Positions 23,897 to 34,672 of a stretch of 64,000 bases of DNA are shown in pieces. The DNA lies in assembly GCA_037176725.1 (NCBI GenBank), contig JAZBRS010000026.1, positions 55,406,501 through 55,470,500 of the forward strand, in the 5' to 3' direction. The stretch's first letter is position 1, and each line of letters starts with the position of its first letter. Origin of the DNA: Posidonia oceanica (taxonomy: Eukaryota > Streptophyta > Magnoliopsida > Alismatales > Posidoniaceae). The translations under genes were made by a program, and so were the position numbers. A model generated the notes under the pieces. It saw only the letters and a list, made by a program, of their open reading frames with translations, was not told the DNA's origin and ran no database searches.

Positions 23897-24174
23897 TGAA
23901 AGTGAGTAGGAGCTTGTGAGGTCGCGAGAAAGGAAAATGCTTGCCTCCAAGCGAGGCAGCAGGCAGGCGGAAAAGGCAGGAAGGGTAATGCAATGCAAGG
24001 GATGCCTTAGGCAATGCAAGAAGGTGAATGCAAATGTAGATGAATGAATGTAGATGAATGCAAATGCAAATGGTATGCTTATGCTAAAGCTTACTGCGCT
24101 GTACTCTTCTGGGGGAAAGCGAGATGGTGCATGCACGCAAGAGAGGCGGAAAATGCAATGCAATGCAAGAGCTG

Positions 24175-24475
24175 AAAGTAAAGTGCTGAGTAAAGTGCTG
24201 AAAGGAAAGTGCTGGAAAGAAAGTTGCTGAATTGAAAATGCTGGATGTAAAGTGCTGGAAGGAAAGTGCTAAGAAGTAAAGTTGCTGGAAAGAAAGTGCT
24301 GGACGTAAAGTGCTGAAAAGTAAAGGTGCTGGAAAGTAATGGTGCTGGAAAGTAATGGTGCTGGAAAGAAAGTGCTGGAAAGTAAAGGTGCTGGAAAGTA
24401 AAGGTGCTGGAAAGAAAGTGCTGGAGGTAAAGATGCTGGATATAAAGGCTGAAAGGAAAGTGCTGAGAAGTAAAC
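24175..24475 (-). repeat. Short tandem repeat AAAGTGCTGGAAAG-like (about 15-17 bp)
   Basis: Around eighteen degenerate units of GCTGGAAAGTAAAGGT. P2 has only three or four units at the equivalent place (about 39905-39965), so the array expanded in M2. Confidence 0.85.
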
Positions 24476-24904
24476 ATGCTGTGGATGTGCATGCGGTGGC
24501 AGGCACGGGCCTGGGAAAGCGAAATGCGTAAGTTGGTGTAAGGACCGTAGAGGAGCAGTAGCGCAATAAGGGTGCAATATTATGCGATGTTTATGTAGTG
24601 AAATGCAAGGTATAAACAGTGGGGCACCGGGCATGCAAAACTGAGAAGACAATCCCAAGGCCATGCACTACTGCGAGTATCATCCAAAGCTGACAAGCTG
24701 CGAAAGTCTTGCGGGTGTTGAGGATGCTACCTTAGGCAGTACGCGAACCAGGGGTTCGAATCCTAAGCGCGCGATGCTCAGGCAATGATGAAATGCGATA
24801 CTAGGACTGTCTCTACAGAGAAACACAAGGGAGCTATATGATGTCATGCAATGCGAATGCTGATGATATGCCATGATATGCAACAGAATGCTATTAAACT
24901 ACGA

Positions 24905-25490
24905 TGAAATGGGTGATAGGTTAACGGACCTATCGCCGGATAGTTGGGGCTATCAGCCCGCTGAGGAGTTGACGGACTCATCACCGGATAGTTGGGCTAT
25001 CAGCCTGAATGAGGGTGGAAAGGGGGCGAGAATACCGAACCAGATGGCGCGGCAGAGGTCCGAAGACACTCCCACGACAGTTGGGGATGTTAGCCCATTG
25101 CAGATGGAAATGGGATATCATGGAGTAGCCAAAAAAGATGCCCTTGGTATCAGGATGATACTAGGGGACAGCCGAAGCGCCCATGGCATCAAAATGCAAG
25201 GTGGATGAATGAATGGATGATAGGTTGATGGACCTATCGCCGGGCAGTTAGGGGTGCTAGCCCAAATACAAGGAATGAATGGATGATAGATTGACGGACC
25301 TATCGCCGAGTAGTTAGGAGTGTCAGCCCGATGAGATGAGGGGGGACGATACCACAAGGCAGCAAAAAAGATGCCCTTAGTATCAGGATGATACCAGGGG
25401 ACAACTGAAGCACCCCTAGCACCGAAATGCAAGGATGGATGGATGATAGGTTGACGAACCTATCGCCGGGCAGTTAGGGGTGCCAGCCCA
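24905..25490 (-). repeat. M2 hairpin modules (GATAGG/CCTATC and relatives)
   Basis: Modules with complementary arms around an 8-nt loop occur near 24913, 25219, 25284 and 25444, alternating with GATAG-type and GGTATC/GATAC-type hairpins. Same module set as P2 37140-39475, in reverse orientation. Confidence 0.75.
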
Positions 25491-26969
25491 AATGCAAGGA
25501 ATGAAGAATGCAGAGAATACAAAGAACATAGGCCCCGTGGTGGGTGTGCAATGGTCTCAGCGCGGGCATGCTTCGTGGCGTCATGGGGTGACAAATGAGG
25601 GACATGCCGGTCATCAAGGACCTACCCAACGCGGTGGGCAGCAAAACTTTGAAAAGCGCAGAGCCTTTGAGTGAGGCAGGCAAAAGGTGCTCATCCTTGA
25701 CTCCGATTTTCGAAAAAAGGGAGAAAAGAAGATAACAATATATTACAGCATGCATTTTTTGGTGGCTTTGGACTTAAAGTAGTTGCCAAGAGGGTGCTTT
25801 TGCACTTTTAGACTCAGGAGACTCGATCCTCGAGCAATGCCATGCCGAGTTGCGGTCGGTGGCTCTCATTCTCACTATTGGCTTAGGATGAGGCCTTGGC
25901 TTTGCAGAGTATAGCCTTTGGCTGTAGGCGGGTAGCAGAAGTGTTGGATGCAGCTTCACAACCTCCGTCTTAATTCCTCGGGGACCGACTACCGCTTTTG
26001 ACGCTCACAAGATGATATTTCTTTTCCCTTCATGAGTGATCAAATCTGCATCTAGCCTTCCAGGAAGTAAGTATTGTCTGCACAGAGGATAGGAGCATGC
26101 TGCTGTGCTCGGAGGGTGGGGCCAGGTCATCCAAATATGATGTCCCGTGCATTTGCCAGTGTGGCGCTTGGAGTTGATAACTAAGGTGGCTTCGACGCTC
26201 GTCCGAATCACTCCTCTATTGAGCGCCTTCTTTCTTCAACTTCTGTCTTCATTTTTCTTTTATGCTCAGCATGCATATCATGTTATCATATTCTTTTGCT
26301 CACATGATCTCTATTCTTTTGGATATGCATGACTTTGCCCTCTTGGGGTAGCAGTCCCTGATGAGGCATTAAGAGTTTGGCTGATCGGCATACACCCTCA
26401 GCCACTGCAATGTGTGCTTACAGCCTCTGGCTATGCTCTGCTCTGCTTTGGTCCTCTCCATGTTCAGTGGACTCTCTTGATAGGGTGGATCTCGCTTGTG
26501 GGAGTTCTGAAACTCAATGAGATGCTCTATTCTGCTTTCAGTCTCACTTTGTGGCCGCATGCAAGAGATGGCGCTGCTCGGGTGAGACCTGCCTGAGATT
26601 GTCACTGCTTGACATCCTCCAGGCGTTGCTTGTTTGTCCGTAGCTAGGTTTCTGATTATACAAGTGTTTGTGGGTTTTGTATATTTTAGAAGGGAAGGGA
26701 CAAGCATGCTTTTAGCATGCTTTTAGGTTTTTTTGCATTGGTTTTGTATTTTTTATGGTTTTTGGTTTAAGAAAACATAAAAAAGGAAAACCAACAGCAA
26801 TACGAGAAAATATTTTTACGTTTTTTGATTTTCTTGATTTTTTTGGTGCTTTTGCTTTACAGGATGCAAGAAATGACATGTATGTACAGAAGATGATATG
26901 CATGTTGACAGATATGTACAAAGCATGCCAGATATGAGATGATATATGCAGAGTGATAGGTTGACGAAC

Positions 26970-27764
26970 TGTGAACGCCTGATCCTGCAGATCCGGATTG
27001 GAGGGGGTCCGAATGGGAGAGGTTTTCACAGATGGAGCGACGCGGAGAAGGGAAAGATAAAGAAAAAGGGAGTCGCCACCTAGTATTCAATCGGGAGACG
27101 AGGAAAACCAGGGAAATGCATGAAAAACTTGCAAAACCACACAAGAAGATGCAATTCAATGCAAATGCTATGCAAAGAGGATATCTCGTACCAAGGACAA
27201 GGGCAAAAGGGTCATTGCGTGCCAGAGAAAGGGTAAGGACTCCTGTTACGTGCGAGGAAGGTGTTAGGCACCCCCGACACGCCCGAGAAGCGATCTTTCA
27301 AGGTTTACGCTCGCTTTTGAAGGGAAATGCATGCTTTGAATGCCTAAATGCCATGAATGCCTAATTGGATGCTCAAAAGTGTGCTCTAAGTGTTGGAATG
27401 CGTGTAAGGAATTAAACGTGCTATCTAAGTGCTCAGTAGCGCTGTCTGTGTTTCGAACCGGGCGAACCTTGATTCGTGAGAACCCCAGGCAGTAAGCATC
27501 ACTGCCCTACATGCAAATGCAGGCGATAAAAACAAAACGACGGTAAAACCAAGCAATGCAAGCGATATGCAAGGGAAAACAGGAGCAAACACGCAAAACG
27601 ATGCAGGAAATGGAAATCAGCACACAAAACGGTGCAAGAAACGGAGCAAGCATGCAAAACAGTGCAAGAAACAAACGAAACAAAACACCGGAAAAGCCAC
27701 GCAATGTAGGAGTATGACAAGCAAAGGGGAAAGCAAATCCGGGTGAAAAGCAAGCAATGCAATC
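26970..27764 (-). mobile_element. M3 3' LTR, 3'-end piece (U5)
   Basis: Contains the conserved U5 block (27330-27185), a PBS look-alike TGGCGACTCCC (27078-27068) and a short U5 hairpin stretch (27665-27595). The terminal 70 bp differ from all other LTRs here (end revcomp TGTGAACGCC). Continues at 45994 beyond P2. Confidence 0.75.
27760..27764 (+). repeat. Target-site duplication CAATC, left of P2
   Basis: Directly precedes the TG of P2 and is repeated at 45989-45993 directly after its terminal CA. Confidence 0.95.
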
Positions 27765-28176
27765 TGTTGACATCCCATCTTGACAGGCTTGGATCCTTGG
27801 AGCCTTCCTAGTGATTGCTGGACTCAAACCTAACCCAAAACCAAACCCTAATCCTCTTCTTTACCCTCCAAAATCAGCCCATCTTGACCCAAGCCTTTAC
27901 CCCTCTTTCCAAGCTCAAAACCTAGCCAAAATCCATAGGAAAACACACCAACACCCACTTAGCAAGCCTACCCAAGAACCTAGAAATTTCCAAACCTAGA
28001 CCATTCCCAAAAACCCTAGAAAACCTAGGCAAAACTCCCCCTTTTCTACACCTTGAAACCCCTCCAAAACCTTCTTAGAATCAAACCAAAACTTCAGAAC
28101 CAACACCCCAAATCCTAGACTGCCCACTCACCAATTTTCATCCCATTCCAAGACCTTTAAGACCCCCTTTCATCCA

Positions 28177-28247
28177 AATTATCCTTTTCTCTCTCTGGGA
28201 TTATCATTTTCTCTCTCCTCTCTCTCTCCTGATTATCATCTCTCTTT
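28177..28247 (+). promoter_or_regulatory. Triple ATTATC array with CT-rich spacers in U3
   Basis: ATTATC, GATTATC and GATTATC separated by (CT)n tracts. Present in the U3 of S1, M1, P1, P2 (both), M3 and A (GATAAT on the plus strand for minus elements). GATAAT plus GA/CT repeats resembles plant I-box and GAGA-type elements, so an enhancer role is inferred. Confidence 0.55.
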
Positions 28248-29672
28248 TCATCCCTTTTTGCCCTTTTTCTGGCCTGACTGTGGGCCCCCTTTGTACTTCT
28301 ATCCTTTCTCTATCTTATTCCTATTTTTACCTTATTTTTAGCTTTTTTCCTGAATTTTAAAAATCATTTCTCTCCAACCTATCTCTTTTCCTTTTATTTC
28401 CCTCTTTTTCCTTTTTCCTTCTTCCTTCTCTTTTCCTTTGCCTTCTCTTGCAAAAATCCATAAAAACCCCTAAAAATCTGTAAAACCCCAAAACATAAAA
28501 GAAACAAATCAGAACCCTAAGAAAAACAATTAAAAAACATTAAACAAGCAATTAAAAACCTAAACTTAACTAAATCAAACTAAAAGGAAAACCAAGCATG
28601 TAAGCTAAAAAATGCAAAACAAATCAAAAGAAAACACTGAAAAATCAAGGAAAAAACTAAAATAAAACCAAAACCCACTAAAAGTAAAAACCCCATCAAA
28701 AGAACTAAAAAACAAACCCTAAAAAGAAGAATTAAAAAACAAACACTAAAACAAGTAATTAAAGAAACAAAGAGACTTAACCTAACAAACCTAAGAAAAG
28801 AAAAAACAAATTGAAAGCTTAATTAAAAGGAAAAGAAAAACACATCCAAAAGACTTAAAAACACCCCAGCAAACTAGAAAAATCTAACTAAAAAACTTCA
28901 AGAAAAATCAACAAATAAAAATCAAAGCATAATTTAAAAGACTTAAGAAAAAAAAAAAACCTAAGAAGACTAAGACTTAAAAACCTGAAAACAACCCTGA
29001 TTAATACGAAAATAAATCCTAAAAAATCCTAATCAATATCCTAAGTGTCCAACAAGGGAAACACAATTTTTAAAACAATTTAAAAAAGGTTTAACAAACA
29101 TTTAATCAAGTGAAAACTAATTAAAAGCAAAACCAAAACCCTAAAACCCTAATCAAGCCCAAAACACATTAATCAACCCAAAATGGCCATTAAAAAATTT
29201 AATTAAAATCCTAATCTACATCACAACCTTTCTAGTATTTTTATTTATTTTTAGTTCCTTTTTACTAATTTTATTTTTTCCCATTCTACCCTCTCTTCTT
29301 TCTTACTTCTCTTTTTCTTTCTTTCCTTTCCTTACTGGGCCCAATCCAGCCCGTTTTTCTTTTTTCTTTTATTTCTTCGGCCCACAGTCCGGCCTCCTTC
29401 TTCCTCCTTCTTCCCCACCTTCTGCATTTTTTTTTTTTTTTTCCTCAGCTTCTCTCCCGCGAGCGGCCAGCTACAGGGCTCCCTCTCCTTTTTAATTTTC
29501 AAGCTCTCCCTCTCCATCAGATCACCTACAGAGCTCGCCGGTCCTCCCTTCTCTCAGCACCATTTCCGAGAGGCATTGAATGCCAGTCGCCTCGCCGACG
29601 CCCGTCGTTTCTGCTGCAGTGCCGCCGGTGGAATTCAAACCACCAGCTCGCGCCCAGCAGTCCCCTCCTCCT

Positions 29673-29680
29673 GATAAAAG
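29673..29680 (+). promoter_or_regulatory. TATA-like box GATAAAAG of P2 5' LTR
   Basis: GATAAAAGCCAGC is followed by CTTCAATCC at the expected start-site distance. LTR A has GATAAAGCCAGC at the corresponding place (61371-61360, minus). The match in two subfamilies supports a promoter. Confidence 0.5.
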
Positions 29681-30458
29681 CCAGCCCTTCAATCCATTTT
29701 CATCGCCTTTTCGCCACCTGAGAGAGAGAGCTGAGAAATCCAGAGAATTCTCCCGCAAACTTCCCACTTCTTCACCCTCTGAATCCAGTAGAACCTTCCC
29801 TTCTTTCTCCCCCGAAACCAGCCCGTTCCAGCCTCGAATTCCCTTCCATTTTCATCCCCCAAATTCACCTAGCACACCAGCATTCCTCCTCCACCATCCC
29901 ATTGCCTTTCCACTGCACGAAACACCTTCAAATCACCCGGAACACCAACCAGAACCCAACACAATTCCCCTCAGCAATTCCCTCCACTCCAGCCCACAAC
30001 CTTCTCCCAAAATCCACCAAGAGACTCGCCTGAACTTCACCTTCCCAAAGCACCTTACCTTCAGCCCCATCCTCCACCACAGACCGAGAAATCCACAACA
30101 AACACTTGCCTTCTCCACTGACCAGAAACCGACCCAACCTCCAAATCTTCTCCACGCTCTCCAGAAGCCCAATCCAACAATCCAGAACCGTTCCCCGGAC
30201 CTCCAGCAATCCCCCGGAGGGTCCCATCCAGCCTGAGGAGCAGCAAACACTCCCCCCGGCCTCCGACTGCCACTCTGAACCCACGACCTGCCAGATCTCT
30301 CTCCGGTCTGCACAGCTCGTGTCTGATCATCTGGGAAGCTCCGGAGGACCGTTCTGAGCTGACTCCAGCCCTCGTGAGCAGCGGACAGCGCCCGCAGCGA
30401 CCGGACAGACGCCGTCGACCAGCTCCGACACTGCTGAGGTCGGGAGGACGCTCTAGAC

Positions 30459-30475
30459 ACGGACGCAGGTATTTT
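30459..30475 (+). other. Candidate 5' splice site 1 (P2 5' LTR)
   Basis: GCAG|GTATTT at 30468/30469, at the end of a GC-rich stretch and start of a T-rich one. Equivalent donors: S1 6071/6072, P1 20642/20643, M1 13698/13697, A 60577/60576. Confidence 0.5.
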
Positions 30476-30779
30476 CTTACCTTCCCCGCTCTCTCTCTCC
30501 TCCTCCTGCTGCTTCCCCGCCGATCAGAGTCAGCTTCCAAGCCCTCCAGACGCTCCTGCAGCTCGCCGGTCTTCCTGTCTTCTCCGGCGCCGGTCCCCTG
30601 ATCTCCGGATGCTCCGCCCAGCAGAACGGACTCCCAACGATTCCCAGAGCTCCGCACGGTCGTCGGCTACGTCCTCTGCCGTCTCGCGCCTCCCCAAGCC
30701 CCCTGTGTCGGCGGTGGTGAGCGCCGGTGGCTCACTGCTACAGTGCTAGCCACCGCCGGCAAATCACTGTTTATTTATT

Positions 30780-31800
30780 TTCTTAGTTATAAGATTTCTG
30801 TGCAGATATTGCATGATTGCCTTAACTTTTTTAATTTTTGCGTTTCAGTCCTCTGTCCATTTAATATGCTTAGTTTTTAATTAAAAACCATGCTAAATTG
30901 CTGCTTTTATCTCTGCTTTTCTGTATTTGCAATCTAGTCCTGTTACTGTGCTGTGCTGTTGTATTATTTTGCATTTTAGCCCCTCTGTTTTCGTTTTTTG
31001 CACTTAGGTCCTGCAGTAAATCAGTTCATTTAATTGCATATAGTTTACCATATGAAATTACTTTCTGCATCCCCGCATGTTTCTGATTTTGCATATAGGT
31101 CCATGCACTGTAGTAACTTAGGTTTTATTTTTTATTTTTGCTTGTTGCATTGCATCTTCTTCCCTCTGTTTTCTGACATTTGCATTTAGGTCCATTTTAA
31201 ATGGACAGTAACTATTTGCATGCATTTTTGCTTACTGCATTGCATTTTGGCCCCTATTTTTTTTCAAAAATTGCACATCAGTCCTTTTCAGTGTTTTCAG
31301 AGCATATTTACCATACAAAATTGCATATTTGACCCTTGCATGATTCAAAAATCACACATAGGTCCTTGCATCCTTTAAAAAAACCATGTGAAAAGACTGT
31401 TTTGCCCCTAAAGTTGCATCTTAGCTCCTATGCTTACAAAATTGCATGTAGACCCTCCACTTGCATTCCCAGGCTCCCCAGAACCCTGTTTTCTAGAAAA
31501 TTTGCATTTTAGACCCTAGTTTTTCCAAAATTGCATCCTGATTTCCTTTTGTTTTCAAAACTTCTTCCAATGCATACCCTCTTTTCAAATTAGCTTTCTG
31601 AGCCCAGTCTTTTGCAAAATAACCCTCTGCCCTCTCCTATTTTCAAAATCCTCCTTTGTGAACCCCATCTTTTGTGAAAATTTGCATTTTAGCCCCTTTT
31701 CTTTTTCAAAAATGCTTTTGAACTCCTGTCTTTTCCAAGTTTGTTCCCCTTGTTTCTTCTTGCTTGTGCATGCATTCTGCATTTATTTAGTCTTGCATTT
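30780..31800 (+). repeat. Array of acceptor-like motifs TTGCATTTTAG (P2 5' LTR)
   Basis: Degenerate units of 35-60 bp, each a T-rich run ending TTGCATTTTAG, TTGCATATAG or TTGCACTTAG followed by GTCC or CCCC. They resemble repeated 3' splice sites. The same array occurs at 6420-7330, 12590-13210 (minus), 21110-22000, 43375-44395, 46850-48370 (minus) and 59150-60130 (minus). No coding potential. Confidence 0.7.
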
Positions 31801-32037
31801 TAGCATCCCTCTGCACACACTAAGCACTTTTAGCTCCCCTTCACTTGGGAGGACCTTTTACACACCCCTAGGACCTCCTGAACACCTAGATCTATTCTTC
31901 TCCCTTGTTCTGGCCCTTCTGCCTTAAAGCTGCAATATCTTCCGATCCGGCCGTTGGATCTTCTCAAGTAAGCTGCCCAGGCGACCGCAGCGAAGCGCCT
32001 TTCAGCATGGACCAAGCAGATCTTAGATCAGGCCCCC

Positions 32038-32054
32038 GGATTTCCAGGTACGTC
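32038..32054 (+). other. Candidate 5' splice site 2 (P2 5' LTR)
   Basis: TTCCAG|GTACGT at 32047/32048, a near-perfect donor following a conserved block of about 215 bp. Equivalents: S1 CAA|GTATGT, M1 CCAG|GTATGT, P1 CCA|GTAAGT, M3 CAAG|GTAAGT, A CCAG|GTATGT. Confidence 0.65.
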
Positions 32055-32504
32055 CTCCTGAACTCCTGCATTGTATTCATTTGCATGCCATTTGCATAGT
32101 TTTCCTCGTTTTCGATTTCTGTCTCTTTGAGCATGTAGAATAGGGCCTCCTCTTCTTGTCTATCAACTCAGATCCCTGCTTCGCGTTCCCCTGTGGACTT
32201 TGTGTTGTGTTTTCCCTGGATTCACCACTTAATGTGACTTTCTTCCCCCTTTTCCACGATCCGATCGCATCGCGAGCTTTGGGCAGCATGCGAGACACAC
32301 CGTGGAACGGTTTAGTGGGAAATGGTCGCAAGAGAGGTGGTAATCCCCCTGTTTGCTCACTCTCCCCTTTGTAGGTCTTCACACCTACTCTGTGTGGCTC
32401 CGAACAGTGCATGTTCTCACACATGCGTTGTTCTGCTTCTCCTTTTACTGCTTCTAATCTTTTCCTTGCATTTGCATTCGCACAGCTTTTTCGAGGTTTT
32501 ATCT

Positions 32505-32750
32505 CGCAGTTTTGGCACCGTTTTGCGTGCCCGTTCTCGTTTTGGCACCGTTTTGCGTGCCTGCTTTGTCTTTCGCGTCGTTTTGCTCGCTCGCCCTGTT
32601 TTTGGCACAGTTTTGCGTGCCCGTCATCGCCTTTTGCACCGATTTGCGTGCCGCCTTGCTTTCTCACTCGTTTTGCGTGCCGACCTTGTCTTTTTGCACC
32701 GTTTTGCGCGCTTTCTTGTTTTTGCCTCGTTTTGCATGCTTTACGCCGTT
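32505..32750 (+). repeat. U5 hairpin array of P2 5' LTR
   Basis: About seven units of GGCAC-CGTTTTGC-GTGCC and relatives. Fewer copies than P1, A or M1. Confidence 0.8.
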
Positions 32751-33002
32751 TTCTCTTGCTTGTCGATCGCATTGCATGGTTTTACCGCTGTTTTGCTTTT
32801 TCGCTTGCATTTGCATATAGGGCTGTGATGCTTACTGCCTGGAGTTCTCACGAGCCAGGTTTCGCCCGGTTCGGAACACAGACAGCGTAGCTGAGCACTT
32901 AAACAGCACGTTTACTTCCTTGCCCTGCATCTCTCCACTTAGAGCACACCTTGAGCATTCATTTAGGCATTCATAGGCACATAGGCATTCAATCCTGCAT
33001 TT

Positions 33003-33145
33003 CCCTGCGTATGCGAGCGTAAGCCTAGAAAGACCGATTTTCGGGCGTGTCGGGGGTGCCTAACACCTTCCCCGCACGTAACAGGAGTCCTTGCCCTGTC
33101 TTTTGGCCCGCAATGACCGTACTGCCCTTATCCTAGGCTAGAGTC
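33003..33145 (+). other. Highly conserved U5 block
   Basis: GAGCGTAAGCCTAGAAAGAC, then GGGCGTGTCGGGGGTGCC, TAACACCTTCCCCGCACGTA and ACAGGAGTCC. Nearly unchanged in all eight LTRs: 8671-8800, 10965-11095, 23330-23465, 27185-27330, here, 45600-45740, 57555-57690, 63545-63690. Contains a GGTG-CCTAA-CACC hairpin. Function unknown. Confidence 0.7.
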
Positions 33146-33268
33146 ATCTCTTTTGCATGAATTTGCATTTGTTTCCTTTGCATTGCTTTGCTTTGCATTC
33201 CTTGCTTGGTTTTGCGTGTTAATTCACGCATTCCCCCGATTTTCCTTGTCTCCAGTTAATAGACTTTG

Positions 33269-33279
33269 TGGCGACTCTG
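33269..33279 (+). other. PBS look-alike TGGCGACTCTG in U5
   Basis: Identical to the first 11 nt of the real PBS, which starts 125 bp downstream. All eight LTRs carry TGGCGACTC at this place. Confidence 0.75.
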
Positions 33280-33393
33280 ATTTGTCTTATCTTTCTCTTT
33301 TCTCCTCGATTTCAAGTGTTTTCGAGTCGAGCCTCTTCCTCGGATCCAATCGCCGCTAAATAGCGAGCCTGATTCCGATCGGGATCGCTACAG

Positions 33394-33411
33394 TGGCGAC
33401 TCTGCTGGGGA
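33394..33411 (+). promoter_or_regulatory. Primer-binding site of P2
   Basis: TGGCGACTCTGCTGGGGA, one base (G) after the LTR end. The sequence is the Ogre-type site usually assigned to tRNA-Arg. The first three bases pair with the tRNA CCA end. Confidence 0.88.
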
Positions 33412-34672
33412 TTTCTAGACTCCGGCTTTCGTTCCTGGCTTTTCGCTCGCCTGTTTTAGCAGTTTTGCCTGTCTTGTGTGCCTTCTTTGCCTGCTTTGCT
33501 CGTTTTTCTGTGCAAACTCCTAGAAAGTCGCTTTGTAGCTACTTTGCTTAGGTTTTGCACCTCTTTCGCCTCGGTTTGCGCTCCCTTTCGCTTGGCTTTG
33601 CTTCTCTGCTTGTTTATTTACTTATTGTCTTGCTTATGCTCTTACTTCCTTTACAGCTTACTTGTCTTTATTTTCCTTGCCTTACTTGCTTATTACTGCT
33701 TTAGTTATCGCACATTGCATGTCTACATACTTGTTTGGCAACAATACATGCCTTTTGAATGTTGAATGCTTCTTTTACACCTTTGCTATGTCACTACGCA
33801 CGCACATGCATGCCTTTTGACTTGATAAATGCTTTCTCTTCACCATCATGCTCACAAACACCCGCACATGCCATGCACTTGCCTTTTGTTGTGTTGTATG
33901 ATTGTTTGCTTGCCATGTTGGATTATTTTCTTCCCTTTCGCGCATGCCATGCCTAGGATAGTAGAGACTTGTTTGCTCTCCCTTTCACCTAATCTAAAAG
34001 CTACAATAAAGCTAAACAATAACTTCTAAGCACAACTAGAGCCAATAACTTGCAATTTTCCCCCTTTCTGGTTAATAAAACGCAAGTAAAAGACTCTAAA
34101 GCAGCTTGCATGATTGATTCATTTTAGAAAGCATGCATCCTCTCTTCTGAGTCCACCCACAGTCTGCGAAGGACAGTCCCGGTCCCTTGTTCCACCGCTT
34201 TGAGCGTGGCGCGAGTCAGTCGGTCTGTCCCCCCTTGTCTGGGGGTCGTGTCGGTGTTAGTAGAGGGTACCACCCACGCTTTGGCGGGGTAGAGGCCACC
34301 AACGCACCACCCTGTTATTACCTGAGCTTTGGGCCAGGAGTTAGACAGGGGACCTGTTTTTTCTGACCTGGAGTCTGTCTAAACCCACTACCCTTGAGTG
34401 CGTCCTAGTAGGTCATCTACTCGGGACTTGCATGGTGAGAGAGCGCATCTTAGGACATTCACTTGCATGTATGCCATTCATACCACCCCTAATAACTCTC
34501 TATTGCATACAGCCTCTAACATCTTTACTCTTTTGCAGGTACGTGCGAGATCCGCTGCCCGGACTCTGAGCGTCCTTCCTCTGAGCTACTTGTCACTTCT
34601 GGCGGTAGCTTTCCTTAGGCTTTACTTCTTTCTCTCTCGTCGCAGCTTCCGCTCACTTAGACTCGGTCAGCA
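33412..34672 (+). other. P2 gag leader with 3' splice site
   Basis: About 1.26 kb of noncoding sequence between PBS and gag. The only strong signal is TTTACTCTTTTGCAG|GTACG, acceptor AG at 34537-34538, conserved in M1. If spliced from the donor at 32047, the mature leader would drop the PBS and most of U5, giving a gag mRNA distinct from genomic RNA. Confidence 0.6.

Larger units (their letters stand above)
23729..26969 (-). mobile_element. M2: internal-region fragment of a minus-strand element
   Basis: Reverse-complement match to the P2 post-gag region from about 40190 back to 37250, in the same order: block around 24090-24130 against P2 40115-40165, the hairpin tract 24905-25490, the unique block 25670-26620 against P2 37620-38690, and 26620-26900 against P2 37340-37600. 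No gag, PBS or LTR of its own is in view. P1 truncates it on the left and M3 on the right, where M3 begins inside a GATAGG-type hairpin. No coding sequence is recognised. Confidence 0.8.
27765..33392 (+). mobile_element. P2 5' LTR (5628 bp)
   Basis: TGTTGACATCCC to GGGATCGCTACA. The C-to-T change at the eighth base distinguishes it from the 3' LTR. Proposed layout: U3 27765 to about 29705, R from the expected start site 25-30 bp after the TATA-like box, U5 to 33392. The open frame at 29580-30236 is Ser/Pro-rich, lies across U3/R and is not called as a gene. Confidence 0.93.

Noticed and set aside
29928..30657. Antisense frames of 118-198 aa in the LTRs of P2 (also 42527-43254)
   Set aside because: Complement of a C-rich leader. 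They overlap several other frames, are unlike any known protein, and appear in both LTR copies only because these are duplicates.
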